Assembly (NCBI GenBank): GCA_964411125.1
Contig: CAYPJU010000001.1
Coordinates: 62,001-126,000, forward strand
Source of the DNA: JBFIHF01 sp964411125
GTDB taxonomy: Bacteria > Myxococcota_A > Bradymonadia > Bradymonadales > Bradymonadaceae
Length of the DNA stretch: 64,000 nucleotides
Direction: 5' to 3'
This document shows positions 57,065 through 64,000 of this stretch, piece after piece (positions within the stretch are counted from its first letter, which is position 1; each line of letters begins with the position of its first letter). The notes under the pieces were generated by a model. That model was not told the DNA's origin and did no database searches. It saw only the letters and a list, made by a program, of their open reading frames with translations. A program made the position numbers and the translations under genes.

Positions 57065-58750
57065 TCAGTTCCGCCGACGACGCAGACCGAAGAGTCCGAG
57101 CAAGAGCAGCAGCGGGCTCGCATCGGTCGGGACGGTCCCGGTCGCGCATCCGCAACCGCTCGTGGGCGCGAGGGCGTTGACCTTCTCGAGCTGCGTCTGG
57201 ATCGCCTCGATGTTGTTGCGGACGATGTTCGGTTTGCCGGACTCACCAACTTCGGCGACCGTCAGCGTTGCCGGCATCATCCCGCCGTCTTCGAGCTGGA
57301 CCGGCCAGCCGTTGTTACCCTCTCCCCGGACGACCAGACCGCTCGGCAGCTCGACTCGCCAGGGCGCCTCGAACTGCTCGTACTTCTTGGAGCACTCGAT
57401 GTAGCGGGTGGCGGTGTGAACGTTGTCGACGTCGGGGAGGTCTTCGTTGAAACCGAACGAGGGGTCGATCGTCATGTCGGTCGCCGACATCGTCGTGTAG
57501 AGCCGCGTCGCGTAGGCGGCTTCGTCGAACATCTCCTGCATCTGCATCGCCGGTCCGACGACGAAGGTGTCGAGGGCGTCGACGAACTCTTCGGAGAAGT
57601 TCTCGGGATAATCGCCGATGGCAACACACGCTCCGCACTGCTGAACACTGGCGCGGTCCTGAGCCGAAAGCGCCGGGAGTGCCGCGTCGACCGCAGCGTC
57701 CCAGCCGTTCCATGAGCCGTAGAACTGAAAGGCCCGATCGAGGAGTTCAGAATCCTGAAACGCGTCGGCATCCGCCTTCAGTGCGGTCCATGCATCGTCC
57801 TCGGAGGGGAGGAAGAGCTGATCGTCCAGCCCGTCGGCGGTCGCCCACTCGGTCACGAACCCTTGCCCGCTCGCCTCGTCGGCGGCCTGGTTGATGACGT
57901 CGTTGTACGTCGGCATCGGGTTGAACCAGTTGATGAGCGCGTCGTTGATCTCGAGCGCTTTGTAGTTCAGCGGAACCGCACGGTGCGGGCCGAGGACCCA
58001 GACCATGACACCCATGTCGGGGCTCGCGGCGAGGGCCGTGAGCTTGATCGGGATCATCGGGTGGGACGAGTCGTAGGTGAGCTTGATCGGTCGGATCGAG
58101 CCGGTGTCGGACGACTTCTGCAGGCGGATCGCGAGCATGTTGAAGCCGTCTTCGAAGTACGGCTCGATGAGGTCAGGGGCGGTATCGGGGGGCTGGTAGC
58201 CGTTGGCCTCCAACCAGTCGAGCGCGAGCTGCGCGTTGCCACCGGTAGCGGTGTCGACCTCGAGGATCACGTAGTCGTACGGGCCGACGGCTCCGCTGTC
58301 GAGGACACTGATCGGGTTGTCGGAGCCTTCTTCGAAGGCGCCGTTGTTCGCCCCGGCGGAATCGCTTGCCGCGCGTCCGCCGCCCAGGCTGAACGAGACC
58401 GGGTTCTTGCACTTCCCTTCCACTTCGGTCGTCAACGAGTACGACGGATCGGTCGCGGCCTGAAGGCGCGTGAACACGTGGTCGCTGCCGAGGCCGACTT
58501 CTGGGATGCCGGGGACGGGGAGGAGCCATCCGAACTGGTCCGTCGGCCCGGAGTACTGGATCTGCACGACCGCGGTCGTCGTCCCGTCGGGGTTCTTCGC
58601 GAAGACGATCCGTTCGGCGTTCTGGACGACCGCAGCGGGTCCACCGCCGTCGCAGACGAGACCGCCGCAGGCGGATGCTTCGGGTGGAGCGATGACCGTC
58701 GCGGCGAGCGCGATGACGGCGAGGGTGAGGAATTTGGTCGAGTCGATCAT
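57065..58750 (-). CDS. DUF2330 protein 5, divergent copy
   Basis: 561 residues, the shortest and most divergent copy. Signal peptide (FLTLAVIALAATVIAPPEASA), CGGLVCDGGG. The Asn-rich insert is almost absent (one NNG). The CxxC site is present as CGAC. Family blocks are kept (GPTDQFGWLLPVPGIPEVGL, GAVGPYDYVILEVD, EASGQGFVTEW). The tail differs: SGCGCATG with two cysteines, then LLLLLGLFGL and RRRRN, again in the MYXO-CTERM plan. It is the promoter-proximal copy of the cluster, 80 bases after the unknown lipoprotein gene. Confidence 0.88.
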   Translation of the reverse strand: MIDSTKFLTLAVIALAATVIAPPEASACGGLVCDGGGPAAVVQNAERIVFAKNPDGTTTAVVQIQYSGPTDQFGWLLPVPGIPEVGLGSDHVFTRLQAATDPSYSLTTEVEGKCKNPVSFSLGGGRAASDSAGANNGAFEEGSDNPISVLDSGAVGPYDYVILEVDTATGGNAQLALDWLEANGYQPPDTAPDLIEPYFEDGFNMLAIRLQKSSDTGSIRPIKLTYDSSHPMIPIKLTALAASPDMGVMVWVLGPHRAVPLNYKALEINDALINWFNPMPTYNDVINQAADEASGQGFVTEWATADGLDDQLFLPSEDDAWTALKADADAFQDSELLDRAFQFYGSWNGWDAAVDAALPALSAQDRASVQQCGACVAIGDYPENFSEEFVDALDTFVVGPAMQMQEMFDEAAYATRLYTTMSATDMTIDPSFGFNEDLPDVDNVHTATRYIECSKKYEQFEAPWRVELPSGLVVRGEGNNGWPVQLEDGGMMPATLTVAEVGESGKPNIVRNNIEAIQTQLEKVNALAPTSGCGCATGTVPTDASPLLLLLGLFGLRRRRN

Positions 58751-58792
58751 TTGCCCCTCCCGGGGGTCGAGTCAAAGTTGGCGAAAGTCGGC

Positions 58793-58817
58793 CGCCGCCC
58801 CCCTCTCGGGGGCGGCG
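58793..58817 (-). terminator. Possible terminator after the unknown lipoprotein gene
   Basis: A perfect 10-base GC stem (58793-58802 with 58808-58817) with a five-base loop, 14 bases after the gene's stop. Only TTT follows on the minus strand, so it may be a partial block or an mRNA stabiliser. Confidence 0.35.
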
Positions 58818-58830
58818 AACCGGTCGCGGG

Positions 58831-60327
58831 TTACTCGCAGGTGCCGGCGGTGAACTCGTCGAGCGGCGTCCAGGTCTCGTTCTCCGTGTACTGTTCGAGC
58901 AGGCACTGGCCCGCAGTGACGGTGACGGAGCGCCCCGCCTTTTCGAGCTCGGCGTGGAGAGTGCCGTCGACGACCTTCACCTCGTCACCGATGTTGAGCT
59001 TCGGCTTGGCCGCACCGTCGAAGGTGAAGTTCAAGACGTCGTCCATCATCCACTCCTCGACGTCGACGAGGTCGGTGACCGCCGCGAACGCGAGGGCGAC
59101 GCGAGCGTCGATGGAGGGCGAGATCTCGATGTCGAGCGTGTCGTTGGCGCCGGCCTTCGCCGTGGCGTCGAACGTCCCGCCGTCGTTGAGGTCGAACGCG
59201 AGGACTTCGTGGCCGTCCATGCTGAAGGTCGACGTTCCAGAGCCGAACCCGATGCCGGTCGCTTTCACGATCTCGTTGGCTGCGTCGAGGAGGACGGTGC
59301 TCGTCGCACCGTCGAGGTGGAAGCTGACCGGAATCTCGGTCTTCGTCTCGGTCTCGGTGTCGGTCGTCTCGTCGTAGAAGTACTCGTATTCGACCCAGGG
59401 GAAGGCGGCGTCGACCGACCCGAGATTCGTGACCGATTCGAGCGTCTCCGCCGTCGCGTCGGCCGTGACCGACCACGCGGGGCTCGACGCCCCCATCGTG
59501 AACGAGTAGTCGCCGTCGGCGACCTTCAACGCGCTCAGCACCGAAATCGAGGCGGTGGCGCGGTCGGAGCCCTCCACGGACAGCTCTCCGCGAACGCGGC
59601 CCGAGAACGTCTGCGGAAGGTCGAACTCGATGGGCTCGACGTTCTGGTCGAAGTGCTGAAGCGCTCCCTTCACTCCGCCGAGGTCGACCTCGAGCGCGAC
59701 GGACGAGGCGTGGACTTCGAACGACAGCGGGTTGTCGCGGTTGGGACCGACGAGGATGTCGACGTCGATGTCTCCCTCGACGGGGGAGGTCACGACGAGA
59801 CGAACTTCCGCCTTCTCCCAGTACTGAACGCACTCCGCGTCGACCCCCTCGTCGAACTCGCAGAGGCTGGTGCCGTCGATCAGGTAGGTGACGGAGGTCC
59901 CGTTTTCGGACTCGACGTTGGCGTCGGAGAAGACGTTCGCCTCCAACCAGTCCGTCATCTCTTTCGTCTCCGCTTCGATGTCGGTGTCGAACTCGACGGG
60001 CTCGTGGGTCGGTTCTTCGACGCAGACCTCGGTGCCGCTCGAATCGATCGTGCAGGTCAGGTCGGCAGACCCACCGATCGCTCGCTCAGCGGCGATGCCA
60101 AAGACGTCCGACGTCTCGATGAAGGCCACCGAGTTCGATGCTTTCAGTGAAATGTTTCGGGTGTTGGCAGTGATCGCCTGGCGGGCGGTCGCGTGGTCGA
60201 TCGAAGCGCCCTCACCCTTGTCGTTGTTCTTGTCGTCTTTCGGACCGCAGGCCGCGAAGGTCGCGCACGTCGCGCCAACGAGGATGAGTTTCGTGGTCTT
60301 AAGGTACTTGCTCTGGATCGATTTCAT
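58831..60327 (-). CDS. Large putative lipoprotein, unknown function
   Basis: 498 residues from the ATG at 60327, which starts a signal ending ATFAACG. Below it a charged linker (KDDKNNDKGEG), then an extended domain of alternating polar and hydrophobic strands, Thr/Ser/Asp-rich, with few cysteines (TCTID, EVCVEE, SLCEFD, ECVQYW). It resembles outer-surface beta proteins. It has a motif SVAFIETSDVFGIAAERAIG at about 50-70 that I cannot assign. It precedes the DUF2330 array on the same strand, so a role together with those proteins is possible. Confidence 0.6.
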   Translation of the reverse strand: MKSIQSKYLKTTKLILVGATCATFAACGPKDDKNNDKGEGASIDHATARQAITANTRNISLKASNSVAFIETSDVFGIAAERAIGGSADLTCTIDSSGTEVCVEEPTHEPVEFDTDIEAETKEMTDWLEANVFSDANVESENGTSVTYLIDGTSLCEFDEGVDAECVQYWEKAEVRLVVTSPVEGDIDVDILVGPNRDNPLSFEVHASSVALEVDLGGVKGALQHFDQNVEPIEFDLPQTFSGRVRGELSVEGSDRATASISVLSALKVADGDYSFTMGASSPAWSVTADATAETLESVTNLGSVDAAFPWVEYEYFYDETTDTETETKTEIPVSFHLDGATSTVLLDAANEIVKATGIGFGSGTSTFSMDGHEVLAFDLNDGGTFDATAKAGANDTLDIEISPSIDARVALAFAAVTDLVDVEEWMMDDVLNFTFDGAAKPKLNIGDEVKVVDGTLHAELEKAGRSVTVTAGQCLLEQYTENETWTPLDEFTAGTCE

Positions 60328-60597
60328 GGTCTCACTCTCCCTTTCAATGGGCACTCGGAAATTGTTGGTTCTCAGAATCGCTCGGTCCAAATGCGGGAAG
60401 TGTGCCAACCGCTCTCGCACGCAGAATCACGCGATCCGGGGGCTCGATCCCGCGAACTTGGACGAAGTACTTCCGCTTGCGGAGCAACGCTGCTCCAATC
60501 GGGACGTTTCGTCGAACCCTCGGTGCAACTTTGCGCCTTTCGACGCGGTCCGCGACGTTGTATGCATTGTGTTCACTCCCATCGTACCAAGTTTCCT

Positions 60598-61980
60598 ATG
60601 CCGAAGAACTTCGTTTTAGATACCAACGTGCTGCTGCACGATCCCAACGCCGTGTTCCGATTCGAGGACAACACGGTCAACATCCCGATCTTCGTCATCG
60701 AGGAGATCGACAAGTTCAAGCGCGACTTCTCCGAGCTCGGACGCAACGCCCGCGAGATCTCGCGGATCCTCGACGATGCTCGTGGTCGCGGGAGCCTACG
60801 GGCCGGTGTGGAGATGCCGAAAGGGGGTCTTCTGCGGGTCTGGTTCGACATCAACCAGGCCGTTCAGACCTCCTTTCTCGATGCGCGCACCAAGGACAAC
60901 CTGATCTTGTCCACCGCGCTTCAGATCCAGAAGGAAGAGCCCGACAATCCCTGCATCTTCGTGTCGAAGGACGTGAACCTGCGGGTCCGTGCCGACGCGA
61001 TGGATCTCGCCGCCGAGAACTACGAGTCCGACATCGTTCCGATCTCCGAGCTCTACCCCGGAGCGGGCGAGCTCGTCGTCTCGGACGACGCGATCAACGA
61101 GCTGCACGAGGCAGGCGAGCTCGTCTTGTCGGCGGACGACACCCAGCCGACGATGCCGGAAGGGGCGAGCGCGCAGGCGTCGATGGAGCGGTTCCACCCA
61201 AACCAGTACATCCTGCTGCGCGGACCGGGCGATTCGAACCAGACTTCGCTCGGACGCGTCGCGCTCGAAGACCCCGAAGGTGGAGAGGTGGTCATTCGAC
61301 CGCTCGCCCGCCGCGGTCGCGAAGACGTCTGGGGCGTGCGCCCCCGCAACAAGGAGCAGGCCTTCGCGCTCGACGCGCTCCTGGACGACGACATCAAGCT
61401 CGTCAGCCTCGTCGGTAAGGCGGGCACGGGGAAGACGCTGCTCGCGATCGCCGCTGGACTGCGCAAGGCGACCGACGAGCAGAAGTATCACAAGATGGTG
61501 GTCAGCCGTCCGATCATCCCGATGGGACGCGACGTCGGTTACCTCCCCGGTACCCTCGAGGAGAAGCTCGGCCCCTGGATGCAGCCGATCTTCGACAACG
61601 TGGAGTACCTGATGGGGCTCACGAAAGCCGACAAGCGGGCAGGGCGGGGCGCCGACGAACTGATCGATCTAGGGATCATCGAGATCGAGCCGCTCACCTA
61701 CATTCGCGGACGCTCCCTCCCCAACCAGTACTTCATCGTCGACGAGGCGCAGAACCTCACACCCCACGAGGTGAAGACGATCCTCACGCGCGTCGGCGAG
61801 AACACGAAGATCATCCTCACCGGCGACCCGTACCAGATCGACAATCCCTACGTCGATTCGGAGTCCAACGGCCTGACCTACGTCGTCAGCCGCTTCAAGG
61901 ACACGCCCATCGCGGCGACCGTCACGTTGTATAAGGGGGAGCGGTCCGAACTCGCCGAGCTCGCCGCAAATCTTCTGTAG
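60598..61980 (+). CDS. PhoH-family ATPase with N-terminal PIN domain
   Basis: 460 residues from the ATG at 60598. The N-terminal PIN domain (about 2-150) begins NFVLDTNVLLHDP, with the acidic residues of a Mg-dependent RNase: D7 in VLDTN, D81/E35-type positions and SKDVNLRVRAD. The PhoH P-loop ATPase domain follows: GKAGTGKTLL (about 275-284), a DEAQN Walker B (about 382) and the TGDPYQID sensor. The PIN-PhoH fusion (PhoH2-like) is known as an ATP-driven RNA helicase/RNase. No toxin-antitoxin partner is adjacent. A large palindrome starts at its last base. Confidence 0.92.
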   Translation: MPKNFVLDTNVLLHDPNAVFRFEDNTVNIPIFVIEEIDKFKRDFSELGRNAREISRILDDARGRGSLRAGVEMPKGGLLRVWFDINQAVQTSFLDARTKDNLILSTALQIQKEEPDNPCIFVSKDVNLRVRADAMDLAAENYESDIVPISELYPGAGELVVSDDAINELHEAGELVLSADDTQPTMPEGASAQASMERFHPNQYILLRGPGDSNQTSLGRVALEDPEGGEVVIRPLARRGREDVWGVRPRNKEQAFALDALLDDDIKLVSLVGKAGTGKTLLAIAAGLRKATDEQKYHKMVVSRPIIPMGRDVGYLPGTLEEKLGPWMQPIFDNVEYLMGLTKADKRAGRGADELIDLGIIEIEPLTYIRGRSLPNQYFIVDEAQNLTPHEVKTILTRVGENTKIILTGDPYQIDNPYVDSESNGLTYVVSRFKDTPIAATVTLYKGERSELAELAANLL

Positions 61981-62142
61981 GAGTTCATCCGCGCCGCGCT
62001 CCCGTCGCTGAGCGGGCGGAGTCACGCCATCTTCCGTCCGGGCGAGCCTCGACGATGCCGCTGGCATCGCCTGCGTTCGCCCGGGCGAAATCTGGCGCAA
62101 CTCCGTCCGCTCAGCTCGGTCCGCGCGGCGCGGATGAACTCC
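61980..62142. repeat. 163-base imperfect palindrome
   Basis: The 80 bases 61980-62059 pair with 62142-62063 in strict register around a GCT centre (62060-62062), with 62 of 80 Watson-Crick pairs and no gaps; the outer 20 pairs are perfect. This gives a very long hairpin just after the phoH stop. There is no T run after it. Confidence 0.85.
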
Positions 62143-62163
62143 TTGCTGCAGGTTGGGCTAACA

Positions 62164-62275
62164 GCCTGTGGCCTGTGGCCTGTGGCCTGTGGCCTCTAGC
62201 CTGTGGCCTGTGGCCTGTGGCCTGTGGCCTGTGGCCTGTGGCCTCTAGCCTGTGGCCTCACGCCTCGAGCCTCAC
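62164..62275. repeat. Array of 16 heptanucleotide repeats GCCTNNN
   Basis: Sixteen consecutive 7-base units: eleven GCCTGTG, two GCCTCTA, two GCCTCAC and one GCCTCGA. The last unit overlaps the stop codon of the convergent small gene. It follows the palindrome after 21 bases. Confidence 0.92.
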
Positions 62276-62529
62276 TTCGTCGCGGCCCAGCTACGAATCT
62301 GGCTGCGGAAGTGCTCGTCACCGGCGTCGGTCCACTTGTAGTTGTCGCGGATGTACTTGACCGTGTCCTTCTCGATGTCGGTGTAGTTGTTGCCGTCCTT
62401 TACCGACTGGAACAACTGTTCGGCGTCGTCTTTGGAGAGGCGACCGTCCCCCTGACCATCGGTCAGTTTGTCGGCCAGGTCGAGAAGCTCCTTGTCGTAC
62501 TTCTTACCGTCGATCTGCTTGTAAGCCAT
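62272..62529 (-). CDS. Small conserved protein, unknown function
   Basis: 85 residues from the ATG at 62529, with AAGGAG seven bases upstream. Sequence: MAYKQIDGKKYDKELLDLAD, then GDGRLSKDDAEQLFQSV, DGNNYTDIEK and a Trp-rich end (YKWTDAGDEHFRSQIRSWAA). The GDGRLSKDD part looks like an EF-hand loop. I recall similar small proteins in other bacteria but know no function. It is cytoplasmic (no signal) and stands alone. Its 3' end lies in the heptad array. Confidence 0.7.
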   Translation of the reverse strand: MAYKQIDGKKYDKELLDLADKLTDGQGDGRLSKDDAEQLFQSVKDGNNYTDIEKDTVKYIRDNYKWTDAGDEHFRSQIRSWAATK

Positions 62530-62611
62530 GGTGTTCTCCTTCGTCGTGAAATGGACGGGAGAACCGTAGTCCAGCGGTGGCGATCTTTCCAAGTGCTACG
62601 TTGGGTGATGG

Positions 62612-63394
62612 TCAGAAGCCCCATTTCGCGTCGACGACGGGGACGACGTGATAGCGTTCGCCATAGGGGTACCCGCCGAGAATGCCGCGGGCTCCGGCCG
62701 AGAGCATGAAGCGGTCGCTGGGGCGCCAGGAGGCCTCCAGCGTGCTCTCGAACGCGTAGGTGCCTTCGAAGCCAGGTGTGAAAAAGACGGCGCCGTCCCA
62801 CAGCAGGTAGAAGGTCGACACGATCTTTCCTTCGAACCCGATCCCTGCGTGGCCGACGATGTTCGAGCTGTAGGCCGCGGTGCGTGGGAACACGACGGGG
62901 AGCTCGATCGGTGGGATGACCTCTTCACCGCCGATGTTGGGCGCGATGGTGACCCCGAGCCGGACGGTGACCCAGCGGTAGAAGAGGGGGATCGTCGTGG
63001 TCGCCAGAACCTCGTTCGTGATCGCGATGATGTGCGGAACTTCCGTGTCGGCGGGCAGGATACCGCCCGACCCCTCGCGCGACAGCATTCGAAGCAGGGG
63101 CGTCGGGTAGTGAACCCCGTGCCGGGTGCCGATTCGCCAGGGGCGGTCATCGGTCCACGAGACCTTAGCCGTCAGGTTGGGGACGACGAAGAACGCGAGC
63201 GGGTGCGCGGCGAGCTCGACGTCGTCGGTCAACCCGTACCGAAGCGGCGCGAAGATGCCGACTTCCCAGCGGCCCTTCGACACCGTCTCCGCTCGCCGGC
63301 CGGACCACTCTTCTCGAATCTGCGCCGAAGCGTCCGTGGTGAGAAGGGCGAGGGCGAACGCAGTGAGCACAATGGTCAATCCGCGACACTTCAT
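62612..63394 (-). CDS. Probable outer-membrane beta-barrel protein, unknown function
   Basis: 260 residues. A signal peptide (IVLTAFALALLTTDASAQ), then amphipathic strands with aromatic ends (RWEVGIFAPLRYGLTDDVEL, RWVTVRLGVTIAPNIG, FMLSAGARGILGGYPYG) and a terminal aromatic residue (DAKWGF), the signature of Gram-negative beta-barrels. No family is recognised. Its start overlaps the stop of the upstream nuclease-like gene by four bases, so the two are translated together. Confidence 0.68.
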   Translation of the reverse strand: MKCRGLTIVLTAFALALLTTDASAQIREEWSGRRAETVSKGRWEVGIFAPLRYGLTDDVELAAHPLAFFVVPNLTAKVSWTDDRPWRIGTRHGVHYPTPLLRMLSREGSGGILPADTEVPHIIAITNEVLATTTIPLFYRWVTVRLGVTIAPNIGGEEVIPPIELPVVFPRTAAYSSNIVGHAGIGFEGKIVSTFYLLWDGAVFFTPGFEGTYAFESTLEASWRPSDRFMLSAGARGILGGYPYGERYHVVPVVDAKWGF

Positions 63395-64000
63395 CGCAGC
63401 CTCACTTTCGCCGTGACCGGGGCGTGGTCGGACAGCGGCATCGTCTCCATCCCCCCGAAGCGCTCCGACTGATGAACCAGGCCGTCGCGGAACGAGCTGT
63501 TGGTGAACAGGTAATCGAGCCGTCGGGTCCAGAATCCGGTTCCGTCGACGGTGTGGGTGAAGTAACGCGAGTTGTCCTCGCGATAGGACGCCAGGGGGAT
63601 GGCCTCCTCGTACTCGGCATACAGCGCGTCGAGCCAGTCCTCCTCCTCACGGTAATCGTCCGCCTCGAACTCTCCTTCGCAGAACGAATCCTCGAAGTCG
63701 CTCGTCTGTTCGCTGCCGGGTGGCAACGTGTTGAGGTCCCCGCCACCGACCACGGTCGCACCGGTGGAGGCGAGGGCGTCCATCTCTTCTTTGAACCGGT
63801 CGATCTGCTTCTTTTTGGTGCCGTCCTGCGAGAATGCGGCCGTGTGGACGTTGAGCACCCAGACGTCGTCGCGCTCGGGGAGGGCGACGCGGGCCTTGAG
63901 GATGTTTCGGCGCAGCCAGAAGTAGCGTGTCAGCGCGTCTTGCTCCTCGATGAGCGGGAGCGGGATTCGTTCGGCGTTCTCGAGCGGCCATCGCGACAGG
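63391..64000 (-). CDS. Endonuclease/exonuclease/phosphatase family protein, C-terminal part
   Basis: The gene runs off the window; 203 codons are visible and the frame is open at base 64000. The core motifs are those of the DNase I-like metal-dependent fold: VLNVHTAAFSQDG (His of the active site), VVGGGDLNTLPPGSEQ with the Asp-x-Asn, and the terminal SDHAPVTAKV with catalytic Asp-His. DNA, phospholipid and inositol phosphatase activity are all found in this fold, so the substrate is open. The ending overlaps the start of the outer-membrane protein gene by four bases. Confidence 0.82.
   Translation of the reverse strand, partial: LSRWPLENAERIPLPLIEEQDALTRYFWLRRNILKARVALPERDDVWVLNVHTAAFSQDGTKKKQIDRFKEEMDALASTGATVVGGGDLNTLPPGSEQTSDFEDSFCEGEFEADDYREEEDWLDALYAEYEEAIPLASYREDNSRYFTHTVDGTGFWTRRLDYLFTNSSFRDGLVHQSERFGGMETMPLSDHAPVTAKVRLR

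Noticed and set aside
60193..60597. N-terminal extension of the PhoH protein
   Set aside because: The PIN domain starts exactly at the ATG at 60598; the upstream in-frame stretch has no recognisable fold and lies in the divergent promoter region.
62164..62275. CRISPR array
   Set aside because: Units are seven bases with no unique spacers, so it is a simple tandem repeat.

Overview
The window reads as a high-GC Gram-negative bacterium of the Myxococcota / Bradymonadales type (inference). The signs are many lipoproteins with Asn-Asn-Gly-rich linkers, eukaryote-like Ser/Thr kinases with PEGA tails, a thrombospondin type 3 repeat protein, an IgGFc-binding-type lipoprotein, and five tandem DUF2330 proteins ending in MYXO-CTERM-like tails. 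No rRNA, tRNA, CRISPR, prophage or insertion sequence was seen. One 100-N assembly gap lies inside a repeat gene.

Layout. 1-7.0 kb: end of mobA, then fdhD, a CASTOR/POLLUX-like ion channel, a 3-ketodihydrosphingosine-reductase-like SDR, an atypical lipoprotein between two tandem duplications, and a DsbD-type thiol transporter. 7.1-16.9 kb: a run of + strand cell-envelope and signalling genes, namely a degenerate J-domain-like protein, the thrombospondin type 3 lipoprotein, a membrane protein translationally coupled to an FHA-GAF-AAA+ protein, and two Cys-rich lipoproteins. 16.9-20 kb (minus): a tRNA-queuosine mannosyltransferase-like enzyme coupled to a lipoprotein with an ExbD-like domain, then rpsD and a small Rossmann-like protein. 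20-30.4 kb: a NERD nuclease-pseudokinase fusion, then rpoB-rpoC as an isolated unit with a long leader and a clear terminator.

30.4-38.5 kb: TPR and PEGA envelope proteins, a Ser/Thr kinase, the repeat membrane protein with the gap, mtnC (methionine salvage), a class II amidotransferase-like protein that has lost its Cys nucleophile, and murI. 38.9-44.0 kb: one + strand operon holding a conserved unknown, FtsE-like ATPase, FtsX, an EnvC-like degenerate LytM factor and two glycosyltransferases, with overlapping genes throughout its second half. It looks like a cell-division / envelope-remodelling module. 44-49 kb: a helical unknown, a coiled-coil membrane protein, an IgGFc-binding lipoprotein and a phosphodiester glycosidase lipoprotein.

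49.2-60.3 kb (minus): five tandem DUF2330/MYXO-CTERM paralogues downstream of a large unknown lipoprotein. This is the most distinctive part of the window. 60.6-64 kb: a PIN-PhoH ATPase, a 163-base imperfect palindrome, a heptanucleotide repeat, a small conserved protein, a probable outer-membrane protein and the end of an endonuclease/exonuclease/phosphatase-family protein.
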